64,000 nt of DNA from NCBI GenBank assembly GCA_021780225.1, contig JAJXZF010000039.1, positions 1 to 64,000 on the forward strand. Reading direction: 5' to 3'. The first letter of the stretch is position 1; each line of letters begins with the position of its first letter. A program made the translations under genes and the position numbers. This document shows positions 34,506-43,318 of this stretch, one piece after another. This DNA comes from Deltaproteobacteria bacterium. GTDB lineage: Bacteria > Desulfobacterota > Binatia > Binatales > Binataceae. The notes under the pieces are model-generated. The model made no database searches. It was given only the letters and a program-made list of their open reading frames with translations, and had not been told where the DNA came from.

Positions 34506-34845
34506 GCCCGGATAGATGACTTCTCCGGAAACTCCGTCGAGCTCCTGATCCTTAAGGCGCTCGTTCGGATCCCGCGAACCGGGCCGGTTCTGGTCGTAGC
34601 TGTAGCCTTTCGGCCCCCGGAATCTCCATCCCTTGCGCCTTCAAGTCCGCCATCGGTCCCTCGAAAGCGAGCGGGCGCGGACGCATCCCGTCGATCACGA
34701 TATAGTCGCCGCTTTCGTCGAGCCGTTCGATACGCGGCGCGCGATCGCGCCACTTCGCGTCGATTCGTTTGAGCCACAGATCCCGCGGCTCCATCACGTG
34801 CGAGTCCGCCGACAGCAGGCTACCGCCGTATTCGCCTTCGGCCAT
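33717..34845 (-). pseudogene. Amidohydrolase (PF04909-type), split by a frameshift
   Basis: Full-length reading needs one frame change. The N-terminal part starts at ATG 34845 after GGAGAG and contains LLSADSHVMEPRDLWLKR, the first metal-ligand region, but its frame stops at 34552. The C-terminal part, including GPKGYSYDQNRPGSRDPNER and WGSDYPHTEGVWPYSRKK, is in another frame. The switch falls at a G5 run (C5 on the plus strand, 34614-34618), where four Gs would restore a 375-residue protein reading EIPG-PKGYSY. It is the first gene of the catabolic cluster. A homopolymer miscall and true inactivation are both possible. Confidence 0.8.
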
Positions 34846-35040
34846 AGGTTCTCTCCAGCCTCGCGCGGCATTAGAATAACCGCGCTCCCGCGCGCAATTT
34901 AATTCATTTTGGAAAAGGGCGGTAACGCCCGCTGCGCACGTCGCGGCGGGCGAATCACGGCGGCGCGGATGCGCAGCTTCCGCGCGGCGGATATAATCAG
35001 GATGCTTTCTGATCGACGCAGGAAATCTGAATTCAAGCTC

Positions 35041-35736
35041 ATGCCGATTCGCGCCATCGTTTTCGATTTGGACGGCACCCTCGCCGACACCGAACCGCTC
35101 CATTTCGAGGCTTTTGCTCAGACTCTTCGGCCGCAAGGAGTCGCGCTCGACCGCGCCGACTATTTCGCGCGGCTGATCGGTTACAACGATCGGGATTGTT
35201 TCGCGGTGGTGCTCGCCGAGCGCGGCCTGCCGCACGATGAGGAACGGCTCGCCGCGCTGATCGAGCGCAAGGCCGCCGTGTACGGCGCGATGATCGCCGA
35301 ACGCGACGTGCTCTATCCGGGCGCGGCTGAATTCGTCAGGCGATGCGCCGAGCGGTTTCCGCTGATGCTGGTGACGGGAACGCTCCGAGTCGAAGCCGAA
35401 GCGATTCTCGGCGGCGCGGACCTGCGATCGCTGTTTCTCGATATCATCGCGGCGGAGGACGTTGCCCGCGGCAAACCCGATCCGGAAGGTTTTCTCGCGG
35501 CGCTGGGCCGGCTCGGCTTCCGGTTGCGGCCGCGTCCCTCGATCGGCGCCGCCGAATGTCTGGCGATCGAGGACACCGCCGCGGGAATCGCCGCCGCCCG
35601 CGCGGCCGGGATGCGCGTGCTGGCCTTCGGCCACACCGCGAACGGCGACGCGCTGGCCGGCGCCGATCTCACGCGACCGGCGATCGGCGAAACCAATCTT
35701 GATGAAGTGCTGCGGCATTTCGCCGCCGCGCGCTAA
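35041..35736 (+). CDS. HAD-superfamily phosphatase, beta-phosphoglucomutase-like
   Basis: Cytosolic HAD hydrolase of subfamily IA, 231 residues. Motif I is IVFDLDGTLADTEPLH, a four-helix cap follows (residues 18-85), motif II is MLVTGTLR, motif III KPDPEGFLAAL and motif IV AIEDTAAGIAAARAAGM. The ATG at 35041 is chosen; the ORF-track start at 34909 adds a non-conserved leader running into the divergent promoter region. It could be a sugar-phosphate phosphatase, mutase or phosphoglycolate phosphatase; sequence alone does not decide. Confidence 0.86.
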   Translation: MPIRAIVFDLDGTLADTEPLHFEAFAQTLRPQGVALDRADYFARLIGYNDRDCFAVVLAERGLPHDEERLAALIERKAAVYGAMIAERDVLYPGAAEFVRRCAERFPLMLVTGTLRVEAEAILGGADLRSLFLDIIAAEDVARGKPDPEGFLAALGRLGFRLRPRPSIGAAECLAIEDTAAGIAAARAAGMRVLAFGHTANGDALAGADLTRPAIGETNLDEVLRHFAAAR

Positions 35737-35748
35737 GCCGGGCGAGGC

Positions 35749-37203
35749 TCAGGCGAGCGCTTCGAGCAGGCGCGCCGGCAGCCGGTCGAAAGGTCCGTTC
35801 GACATGCAGACGATAACGTCGCCGCCGCGCGCGTCGCGGACGATTCCCTCCAGAATCGCGTCCGTATCGGGATATGCCGCCGCGGCCGGTCCGCGCGCCG
35901 CGATCGCCGCCGCCAGCGCGTCGGTATCGAGCCGCTCGGCGGGCGGAATCGGATCGTTTTCCTTGAAATAGACCGCGCCGAGATAGACGCGCGCGGCGCG
36001 ATCGAACGCGCTCCCAAAACCCTGCTGGAAGACCGCGCGGCGCGAAGTGTTCGAGCGCGGCTCGAACGCCGCCACGATCCGGCGGCCGGCGAACCGCTCG
36101 GCGATCGCATCGAGGGTCGCGGCGATCGCCGTCGGATGATGCGCGAAATCGTCGATCACCGTGATTCCGCGCGCCTCGCCGACGATCTCCTGGCGGCGTT
36201 TGACGCCGCGGAAAGTGGCGAGTCCGTGCGCGATCGCATCGGCTTCAATTCCGCACTCGCGCAGCAAAACCCAGGCGCCCAGGGCATTGGCGACGTTCAT
36301 CCGTCCGCCGATCGGCAGAAACAAATCGGCGGCGACGCGCCCTCCCTCGCGCTCGATCGCGAAGTGCGCTCCGTCCGCGCGGATCGTGACGTTAGCCGCA
36401 CGGTATTCGCCCGCGCGCAGTCCGAAGGTCGGCCGCCGCGCGCGCGTATGCGCGCTGGCGTCGAGCGCGTGCGGAAAATCGGCGCATACCGCAAGCACCC
36501 GCGTTTCGTCCATCCGTTCGGCCAGCGCGCGGAACGACGACTTCACATGGTCGAGGTCGCGATAGATATCGGCGTGGTCGAATTCGACCGCCGTCAGAAT
36601 GGCTCCGTGCGGACGGTAGTGGAGGAATTTCGGTCCCTTGTCGAAGAACGCGGTGTCGTACTCGTCGCCTTCGATCACGAAATCCTGGCCGCGCCCGAGC
36701 CGGTAGTTGGCGCCGAAATCGATCGCGATTCCGCCCACCAGCAGCGACGGATCGCGCCCCGCCGACGCCAGCACATGCGCGAGCATCGCGGTGGACGTCG
36801 TCTTGCCGTGCGTGCCGGCGACCGCGAGCACCCGCCGCTCGCGCAGAAAGAAATGCCAGAGCGCTTCGGGCATCGAAACATACGGGATCGCGCTCGCGAG
36901 CAGCGCGGCCGCTTCGGGATTCGCGCGCATCACCACGTTGCCGACGATCGCAAGGTCGGGCGGCGGCGCCAAATTCGCGGCCGAGTAGGGAATTCGCGCC
37001 TCTACGTTCAGTTGCTTCAGCAGCGACGCGGTCGGTTCGTAAAGCTGGCTGTCCGAGCCTGTCACGCGGATTCCGCGCGCGACGAACATCCCCGCCACCG
37101 CCGCCATCGCGGAGCCCGCCACACCGATCAGATGAACACGGCCCACGGCCGCGGGAATTCGCGCCATTCGCGCCGCCGACTCGGCGGATACCTCGAACGC
37201 CAT
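35749..37203 (-). CDS. mpl: UDP-N-acetylmuramate:L-alanyl-gamma-D-glutamyl-meso-diaminopimelate ligase
   Basis: Mur-ligase that reattaches recovered murein tripeptide to UDP-MurNAc in peptidoglycan recycling. The N-terminal Rossmann domain reads VHLIGVAGSAMAAVAGMF, the ATP-binding loop is VAGTHGKTTSTAML, and EGDEYDTAFFDKGPKFLHYRP is the Mpl-specific version of the central motif. The C-terminal domain contains IDDFAHHPTAIAATL and FEPRSNTSRR. ATG 37203 gives 484 residues, against a 450-480 norm. An LD-carboxypeptidase gene of the same recycling route lies about 4 kb away on the same strand. Confidence 0.93.
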   Translation of the reverse strand: MAFEVSAESAARMARIPAAVGRVHLIGVAGSAMAAVAGMFVARGIRVTGSDSQLYEPTASLLKQLNVEARIPYSAANLAPPPDLAIVGNVVMRANPEAAALLASAIPYVSMPEALWHFFLRERRVLAVAGTHGKTTSTAMLAHVLASAGRDPSLLVGGIAIDFGANYRLGRGQDFVIEGDEYDTAFFDKGPKFLHYRPHGAILTAVEFDHADIYRDLDHVKSSFRALAERMDETRVLAVCADFPHALDASAHTRARRPTFGLRAGEYRAANVTIRADGAHFAIEREGGRVAADLFLPIGGRMNVANALGAWVLLRECGIEADAIAHGLATFRGVKRRQEIVGEARGITVIDDFAHHPTAIAATLDAIAERFAGRRIVAAFEPRSNTSRRAVFQQGFGSAFDRAARVYLGAVYFKENDPIPPAERLDTDALAAAIAARGPAAAAYPDTDAILEGIVRDARGGDVIVCMSNGPFDRLPARLLEALA

Positions 37204-37234
37204 GCCCGTCAACCCCCGTCCGCCGGCGCGCGTT

Positions 37235-39718
37235 TCACAATTCCACGCGCCGCAGCCGCAGCGAATTGGCCACCACCGAGATCGAACTGGCGCTCATCGC
37301 GGCGCTCGCGATCATCGGATTCAACAGCAAACCGGCAAACGGATACAGCGCGCCCGCCGCGATCGGCACGCCAAGCATATTGTAAACGAACGCGAAAAAG
37401 AGATTCTGCCGGATATTTCGCATCGTGGCGCGGCTCAGATGGACCGCGCGGACGATACCGGTCAAATCGCCCTTGACCAACGTGATTCCCGCGCTCTGCA
37501 TCGCCACGTCGGTTCCGGTGCCCATCGCGATTCCAACCGTCGCCGCGGCGAGCGCCGGCGCGTCGTTGACTCCGTCGCCCGCCATCGCGACCACCCGTCC
37601 CTCGCTTTGCAGGCGGCGCACGGTCTCAGCCTTGTCCGCCGGCATCGCTTCCGCGATAAATTCCCTGATTCCGAGCCGGCGCGCGACCGCCTCCGCCGTC
37701 GCCCGGCTGTCGCCGGTGAGCATCACCACGCGGATTCCCGCGTCGGACAACTGCGCGAGCGCCGCGGGCGTCGATTCCTTGACCGGATCGGCGACCGCGA
37801 TCAGCCCCGCCGGCGCGCCGTCGATCGCGACGAAGACAACCGTCGCGCCCTCCGTCCGCAGCTTCGCCGCGCGCGTCTCCAAATCGGCGACGGCGGCGCC
37901 CGCGCCGCTGAAAATCGAAGCCCGCCCGACAGCCACTTTGCGGCCTTCGACCGTTCCAAACACGCCAACGCCGGAGGTCGATTTGAAGTCGTCGACCCGT
38001 GCGAAAACGGCCCCGCGCGCGCTCGCGCCCGCCGCAATCGCCGCGGCCAGCGGATGCTCGCTCAGGCGTTCGACGCTCGCCGCAAGCCGTATCAATTCGT
38101 TTTCCGGAACGCCGCCCAGCGTTTGCACGCCGGTCAGCAGCGGTTTGCCGGCGGTCAGCGTGCCGGTCTTGTCGACCACGATCGTGTCGACTTTTTCCAT
38201 CTGCTCCAGCGCTTCGGCGTTGCGGATAAGCACGCCCGCGTGCGCGCCCCGGCCCGTGCCGACCATCACCGCCAGGGGCGTGGCCAGTCCGAGCGCGCAC
38301 GGACAGGCGATTATCAACACGGCGACCGCGGCGATGATCGCGTGGGCGAGGCGCGGCTGCGGCCCCGCCACGTACCACGCCGCGAACGCGACGGCCGCCG
38401 CCGCCATCACCATCGGCACGAAATAACCCGACACCATGTCGGCCATCCGCTGAATCGGCGCGCGGCTGCGCTGCGCATCGGCGACCATCCGCACGATTTG
38501 CGCCAGCACGGTTTCCGCCCCGACCCGCTCGGCGCGCATCACGAAGGAGCCGGAGCCGTTGACGGTCGCGCCGATCACGCTCTCGCCCGCCGTTTTTTCC
38601 ACGGGCATCGGCTCGCCCGTGATCATCGATTCGTCGATCGCGCTCGCGCCTTCGACGATTTTGCCGTCAACCGGAATTTTCTCGCCCGGCCGCACCCGCA
38701 ACAGGTCGCCCGATTGAACGCGTTCGAGCGGCGCGTCTTCTTCGCTGCCGTCGGGACGGACGATTCGCGCGGTCCGCGGCGCCATCCCGAGCAGTTCCCG
38801 AATCGCGCCCGCGGTCCGCCCGCGCGCGCGCAACTCAAGCACCTGGCCCAGCAGCACCAGCGCTGTGATTATCGCCGCCGCCTCGAAATAGACCGGCGGA
38901 AGTCCGCCGGCGCCGCGCGCCGAAGGCGGAAAAATTCGCGGCGCGATCGCGGCGATCAGGCTGTAGCCGTAGGCGATTCCAACGCCGAGCGAAATCAGCG
39001 TGAACATGTTGAGGCTGCGGTTCACGACCGACCGCGCGCCGCGCGCGAAAAATGGCGCCGCGCCCCAGAGCACCACCGGCGTCGCCAGCGCAAGCTCGAT
39101 CCACACGGCCGCGCGCATCCCGCCGAGCGCTCGCTGCACCGGCATGCCCGGCAGCGCATCGGCCATCGACAGGACCAGCAGCGGCGCCGACAGCGCGGCG
39201 CTGACCCAGAAGCGTCGCGTCATGTCGATCAGCTCAGGATTCGGCGGTTCTTCCCCTGGCGCACCGGACAGGGAGATGCGCGCCTCCAGCGCCATTCCGC
39301 ATTTCGGACAGGCGCCGGGTTGTTCGCTCTCGACTTCGGGATCCATCGGGCAGCGATAGCGAACTTCGTGAGCCGGAGCCGCCGCGGCAATCAGCGGTTC
39401 GAGCGCCATCCCGCAGATCGGACAAGCTCCCGGCGCCGAACGGCGGATGCTGGGATGCATCGGGCAGGTGTAAATCGGCGCGGTCGCCGCTTGCGCGCCA
39501 GCGGGCGCGGCGGCCGGTTTTGTTCCGAGATATTTCGCCGGTTCGGCGGCGAATTTTTTCAGGCAACCCTCGCAGCAAAACAGAAATTCAAGTCCGTCGT
39601 GATTGTGCCGCCACTTCGCCGTCGCCGGACTTATCGTCATTCCGCATACGGGATCTTTCGCCGGCGCCGCTTCAGCGGCGGCGGCCGGCCCGTGATGACT
39701 TCCGCACTTATGTTCCAT
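37235..39718 (-). CDS. copA: Copper-translocating P1B-type ATPase with N-terminal YHS and two metal-binding repeats
   Basis: Exports copper from the cytoplasm. The N-terminal 150 residues hold a YHS domain ([10 protein letters not shown] and [12 protein letters not shown]) and two heavy-metal-binding repeats, [21 protein letters not shown] and [21 protein letters not shown]. The membrane core has the CPC site in [17 protein letters not shown], the phosphorylation loop [22 protein letters not shown], and the hinge [11 protein letters not shown]. It has 827 residues. The start is ATG 39718, 5 nt after the csoR stop, so the pair is one operon under the CsoR-type operator upstream. Confidence 0.95.
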   Translation of the reverse strand: MEHKCGSHHGPAAAAEAAPAKDPVCGMTISPATAKWRHNHDGLEFLFCCEGCLKKFAAEPAKYLGTKPAAAPAGAQAATAPIYTCPMHPSIRRSAPGACPICGMALEPLIAAAAPAHEVRYRCPMDPEVESEQPGACPKCGMALEARISLSGAPGEEPPNPELIDMTRRFWVSAALSAPLLVLSMADALPGMPVQRALGGMRAAVWIELALATPVVLWGAAPFFARGARSVVNRSLNMFTLISLGVGIAYGYSLIAAIAPRIFPPSARGAGGLPPVYFEAAAIITALVLLGQVLELRARGRTAGAIRELLGMAPRTARIVRPDGSEEDAPLERVQSGDLLRVRPGEKIPVDGKIVEGASAIDESMITGEPMPVEKTAGESVIGATVNGSGSFVMRAERVGAETVLAQIVRMVADAQRSRAPIQRMADMVSGYFVPMVMAAAAVAFAAWYVAGPQPRLAHAIIAAVAVLIIACPCALGLATPLAVMVGTGRGAHAGVLIRNAEALEQMEKVDTIVVDKTGTLTAGKPLLTGVQTLGGVPENELIRLAASVERLSEHPLAAAIAAGASARGAVFARVDDFKSTSGVGVFGTVEGRKVAVGRASIFSGAGAAVADLETRAAKLRTEGATVVFVAIDGAPAGLIAVADPVKESTPAALAQLSDAGIRVVMLTGDSRATAEAVARRLGIREFIAEAMPADKAETVRRLQSEGRVVAMAGDGVNDAPALAAATVGIAMGTGTDVAMQSAGITLVKGDLTGIVRAVHLSRATMRNIRQNLFFAFVYNMLGVPIAAGALYPFAGLLLNPMIASAAMSASSISVVANSLRLRRVEL

Positions 39719-39723
39719 GTTCG

Positions 39724-40044
39724 TCACGCCAGAAAACGATCGAGCGCGCCGATCAATTCGTCGATCTTCGTCCGCGAGCCGCCGGCCGCAAGCGCGTCCG
39801 CGACGCAGGTCTCCAGATGATCCCGCGTCAGCATCAGCGCAACGCGATCGAGCGCCCGGCGCGCCGCCGCGATTTGCTGCAACACGTCAACGCAGTAGGC
39901 GCCGCCCTCGATCATCCTGCCGACGCCGCGCAATTGGCCCTGCGCGCGGTTGAGGCGCGCCAGAATGTCGCGTTTCAACCGATGAGGCCGCGGCCGGTTC
40001 TTCAGCCGGACGGGACCGTCATGATCCGTTTGCGCCGCTTTCAT
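39724..40044 (-). CDS. csoR: CsoR-family copper-sensing repressor
   Basis: Small all-helical DNA-binding repressor that leaves its operator when Cu(I) binds. The metal triad Cys-His-Cys is visible in [20 protein letters not shown] and [10 protein letters not shown], and [22 protein letters not shown] is the conserved helix 1. About 106 residues from ATG 40044; a GTG at 40062 would add six. It precedes copA by 5 nt. An inverted repeat immediately upstream is the probable operator, implying autoregulation. Confidence 0.93.
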   Translation of the reverse strand: MKAAQTDHDGPVRLKNRPRPHRLKRDILARLNRAQGQLRGVGRMIEGGAYCVDVLQQIAAARRALDRVALMLTRDHLETCVADALAAGGSRTKIDELIGALDRFLA

Positions 40045-40063
40045 GCTCCCATGCGGTATCACT

Positions 40064-40082
40064 TATACTAGGTGGGAGTATA
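40064..40082 (-). promoter_or_regulatory. Probable CsoR operator/promoter of csoR-copA
   Basis: Minus-strand TATACTCCCACCTAGTATA is a perfect TATACT-N7-AGTATA inverted repeat with a C-rich/G-poor centre, located 20 nt upstream of the csoR ATG. Known CsoR sites are pseudopalindromes of the type TA(C/T)CCCC-n-GGGGTA, and this one keeps the same overall spacing. TATACT also fits a -10 hexamer, so repressor binding would block the polymerase. Assignment rests on position and symmetry only. Confidence 0.6.
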
Positions 40083-40113
40083 CGGCGGCGCCGCGCGGCT
40101 CGCAAGGGAGCGC

Positions 40114-41247
40114 TCAGCCGCCGGCGCCCATCGCCGCCATCGCGAGATTGTGGATCATCGGCCTGAATTCGCGAATCGCCTGATTGTCGCGGCGCGGATG
40201 GACCCGGTTCGTAAGCAGCACGATCGAAATTTCGGACTCCGGCTCGATCCAGATCGAGGTGCCGGTGAAGCCAAGATGGCCGACGGCGGCCGGCGAAAAA
40301 TACCGCCCGGAGCTCGAATAGGCCGGCGACGGCGTATCCCATCCGAGCGCCCAGGTCGAACCGCGCACAGCCGGGTCGCGCGTCCAGAATTCCCGCACGA
40401 TTTTCCGCGGCAGAAATTCCGACCGTCCCGCCCACACCGCCATCAGCTCGACCGCGATCCGATCGATCTCCGCCGCCGGAGCGAACAACCCGGCGTGCCC
40501 GGCTACGCCGCCCATCGCGTACGCGTTTTCGTCGTCAACTTCGCCGCAAAGAATCCGCTGGCGGATTGGACAAAATCCGGTCGCGGCGAAGCGTTCCTCG
40601 ATCGGTTCGATCCGGCGCACCCGCGCGAGCGCCAGATCGAAGAATCCCGTCGCGCGCAGTCCGAGAGGACGATAGATGCGCTCGACGCAGAAGCGATCGA
40701 GCTGCGCGAGGCCAATTTGCTCGAGCGCTTCGCCAAGCAGCATGAAATTCAAATCCGAATAGATGGCGCGAACGCCGGGCGGCGCCTCGGGCCGCTCGCG
40801 ATGGATTTCCTCATAGACGAAGTCGCGCGCCGCGCGGCTTGCGGTGAAATTCACCCGTCCGCCCCGCTCAATCGCGGCCACACGCTCGTAAAATGGACGC
40901 CAGGCCGCCAATCCCGAACAATGCGCCAGCAGATGGCGAAAGGTCACTCCGCCCTTGCCGTGCACTCCCAGGCTCGGGAGATAGCGGCTGATCCGCTCGT
41001 CGAGCTTGAGCTTGCCCTCGGCGAGGAGCGCCATCGCGGCGATCGCGGTCGCGAGCGGCTTGGTCAGCGACGACAGGTCGAAGACCGTCTCCAAGCGCAT
41101 CGGCGCCGGTTCGGGCTCGCGGCGGCGCGACCCGAAAGCGCCTTGATATTCGATATTCGCGCCGCGCCGCGCGATCAGAACCGCGCCCGGAATCGCGCCT
41201 TTTTCGATTGCTTCGCCGAACGTCTGTTCCACGTCGCGCCAACTCAC
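40114..41247 (-). CDS. Serine hydrolase, class C beta-lactamase/PBP4* fold
   Basis: Penicillin-binding-protein-type hydrolase. The nucleophile motif SxxK appears in LSSLTKPLATAI, the second motif YxN in IYSDLNFML, and the third as GHLGFTGTSIW (HxG in place of KTG), a pattern common in esterase/amidase members. The start is the GTG at 41247, because AGGAGGGG lies 6 nt upstream; the ORF-track start adds 16 residues beyond it. No signal peptide is evident. About 377 residues. It follows the LD-carboxypeptidase gene, so a role on cell-wall peptides is possible but not shown. Confidence 0.84.
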   Translation of the reverse strand: MSWRDVEQTFGEAIEKGAIPGAVLIARRGANIEYQGAFGSRRREPEPAPMRLETVFDLSSLTKPLATAIAAMALLAEGKLKLDERISRYLPSLGVHGKGGVTFRHLLAHCSGLAAWRPFYERVAAIERGGRVNFTASRAARDFVYEEIHRERPEAPPGVRAIYSDLNFMLLGEALEQIGLAQLDRFCVERIYRPLGLRATGFFDLALARVRRIEPIEERFAATGFCPIRQRILCGEVDDENAYAMGGVAGHAGLFAPAAEIDRIAVELMAVWAGRSEFLPRKIVREFWTRDPAVRGSTWALGWDTPSPAYSSSGRYFSPAAVGHLGFTGTSIWIEPESEISIVLLTNRVHPRRDNQAIREFRPMIHNLAMAAMGAGG

Positions 41248-41298
41248 GGCATACCCCTCCTGTGCGCGCGCCCCCTGCGCGCACACGCCGCCCACCGC

Positions 41299-42219
41299 CT
41301 AACTCACGACGGCATCCTCGCATACCAGACGCCGCGCCCCGGCTTCGAGCCGAACGACGGCTCCAAACGGCAGCGCCAGGTTCTCTGAACCGTGTCCCGC
41401 CTCGATTCCGAATAACACCGGACAATCGAGCGCGCGGGTCTGCTCCGCGGCGAATTCCGCTATGCGGGTTCTTTCAAGTTCGTCGCCGCCAAGCGGGCGG
41501 ATTGCGCCGAAGACGATTCCCGCGACCCGGTTGAGCGCGCCCGACTGCTTCAATTGCACCAGCATCCGATCGATCCGGTACGCCTTCTCGCCGGTGTCTT
41601 CAAGAAACAGAATGCGGCCGTCGAAGCGTGGCGCGTAGGGCGTGCCAAGCGTCGCGACGACCACCGACAGGCATCCGCCGATCAGTTCGCCCGCGGCCGT
41701 TCCCGGCCGCAACGCCGCCTGCGCTTCGAGCTCGAAGCCGCCCGGCGCGCCGGCGAGCAGGCGCCGGAGATGCGCGCTCGACCGCGGCGTCAAACCGCGC
41801 GCGAAATCCATCGCCGCCATCGGGCCGTGAAAGGCGATCAAGCCCGCGCGATCGACGATCGCGTTGAGCAGAAAGGTCGCGTCGGAGAAGCCGAGAAAGA
41901 TTTTGGGCCGGCGCGCAATCGCCGCAAAATCGACCATCGGCAGAATCCGGCTCGCGCCGTAACCGCCGCGCGCCGCGAAAATCGCGCGCACTTCGGAATC
42001 GGCGAAAAATGCGTTCAGCTCCGACGCCCGCACCGCGTCGGTTCCGGCCATGATTCCGGCGCGATCGAGCGCATGTTCGGACACTTTGACCCGGTAGCCC
42101 ATGGCGGCGATCGCGACGACGCCCGCCTCGAGGTAGCCGCGCTCGATCGCGGCCGACGGAGCCACCACCCCCACCACGTCTCCCGGCCTCAGCGCCGGCG
42201 GCTTCCGCGGTTTCGCCAT
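41299..42219 (-). CDS. ldcA: LD-carboxypeptidase (peptidase S66)
   Basis: Cytoplasmic serine peptidase that removes the terminal D-Ala from murein tetrapeptides before recycling by Mpl. The N-terminus PGDVVGVVAPSA is typical; the catalytic Ser is in LGFSDATFLL, Glu in LFLEDTGEKAYRIDRML and His in GIEAGHGSENLALPFG. It has 306 residues, normal for the family. It lies upstream of the serine hydrolase on the same strand. Some S66 members act on microcin or other amides, but proximity to mpl favours murein recycling. Confidence 0.9.
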   Translation of the reverse strand: MAKPRKPPALRPGDVVGVVAPSAAIERGYLEAGVVAIAAMGYRVKVSEHALDRAGIMAGTDAVRASELNAFFADSEVRAIFAARGGYGASRILPMVDFAAIARRPKIFLGFSDATFLLNAIVDRAGLIAFHGPMAAMDFARGLTPRSSAHLRRLLAGAPGGFELEAQAALRPGTAAGELIGGCLSVVVATLGTPYAPRFDGRILFLEDTGEKAYRIDRMLVQLKQSGALNRVAGIVFGAIRPLGGDELERTRIAEFAAEQTRALDCPVLFGIEAGHGSENLALPFGAVVRLEAGARRLVCEDAVVS

Positions 42220-42298
42220 CGCGATTCGGATTATCCGGCCAGCGCGGCGGCGCTGGCTTCGCCGTGCGAGCGATTCGATCGCCCCGGCGCGTATATGC

Positions 42299-43318
42299 CT
42301 AAAGCGATCGTCCGACCGCCTCCGCCAGCGGCCCGAGCGCGGCCATCAGATGGGCGAAACTCGCCGGCGTCAACTGTTGCGGACCGTCGGAGAGCGCCGC
42401 GGCCGGATTCGGATGAACTTCGATCAGCAGGCCGTCGGCGCCCGCGGCGATCGCCGCCAGCGCCATCGGTTCGACCAGCGACCACGCGCCGGTGCCGTGG
42501 CTGGGATCGACGATCACGGGCAGATGGGTCCACTGCTTGAGCAGCGGCACGGCGTTGAGGTCGAGGGTGTTGCGGGTCGCCGTCTCGAACGTCCTGATGC
42601 CGCGCTCGCACAGCACCACGTCCGGATTCCCTTCCGAGAGTATGTACTCAGCCGCCATCAGGAATTCGTCGAGCCGCGTCGCCATCCCGCGTTTCAGCAA
42701 CACCGGCTTGCGGATTCGTCCGAGCCGGCGAAGGAGCGAGAAATTCTGGGCGTTGCGCGCGCCCACCTGCAGCATGTCGGCGTGTTCCGCAACCAACTCG
42801 ATATCCTGTGCGTCCATGATTTCGGTAACCACCGGCAGTCCGACCCGCCGCCCGGCGGTTTCCAGAAGCGTGAGGCCGCGATCCTCCATTCCCTGAAACG
42901 CATAGGGCGAGGTGCGCGGCTTATACGCGCCGCCGCGCATCAGATGAGCGCCGGCCCGCTTCACGGCGTCAGCCGCGCCTTCGACCTGTGCGGCGCTCTC
43001 GACCGCGCACGGCCCGCCCATCACGACGATGCGCCGGCCGCCGATTTCGACGCCGCCCACGGTCACGCGCGATCCCTCCGGCCGTACCTCGCGGCTGGCG
43101 AGCTTGTAGGGCCTGAGCACCGGCATCACCCGCTCGACTCCCGCGATGGATTCGAGATGGGCGAGCGAATGGCCTTCGCCGCGCTCGTCGCCGACGCATG
43201 CGACGACGGTTCGTTCAACTCCGCGAATCACGTGGGCGCGATAGTCGAGCGCTTCGACCATCCGCACCACGTTCGAGATTTCGGCTTCGCCGGCGCGCGG
43301 CCGCATCACCACGATCAT
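42299..43318 (-). CDS. aroF: 3-deoxy-7-phosphoheptulonate synthase (DAHP synthase, type I-beta with ferredoxin-like domain)
   Basis: First enzyme of the shikimate pathway, condensing phosphoenolpyruvate with erythrose-4-phosphate. Residues 1-70 form the ferredoxin-like regulatory domain (MIVVMRPRAGEAEISNVVRM), used for feedback inhibition in Thermotoga-type enzymes. The catalytic barrel shows GGPCAVES, RGGAYKPRTSPYAFQGM, LLKRGMATRLDEFL and VIVDPSHGTG. It has 339 residues. It stands alone among aro genes. Nothing like a T-box or leader peptide was recognised upstream. Confidence 0.95.
   Translation of the reverse strand: MIVVMRPRAGEAEISNVVRMVEALDYRAHVIRGVERTVVACVGDERGEGHSLAHLESIAGVERVMPVLRPYKLASREVRPEGSRVTVGGVEIGGRRIVVMGGPCAVESAAQVEGAADAVKRAGAHLMRGGAYKPRTSPYAFQGMEDRGLTLLETAGRRVGLPVVTEIMDAQDIELVAEHADMLQVGARNAQNFSLLRRLGRIRKPVLLKRGMATRLDEFLMAAEYILSEGNPDVVLCERGIRTFETATRNTLDLNAVPLLKQWTHLPVIVDPSHGTGAWSLVEPMALAAIAAGADGLLIEVHPNPAAALSDGPQQLTPASFAHLMAALGPLAEAVGRSL

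Noticed and set aside
34552-35718. 388-codon minus-strand ORF as a single gene
   Set aside because: Only its last 97 codons are real (the amidohydrolase N-terminus from ATG 34845). The rest is antisense to the HAD phosphatase.
37202-39820. 872-codon plus-strand ORF
   Set aside because: Antisense shadow of copA, with low-complexity Arg/His/Asp composition and no family features.
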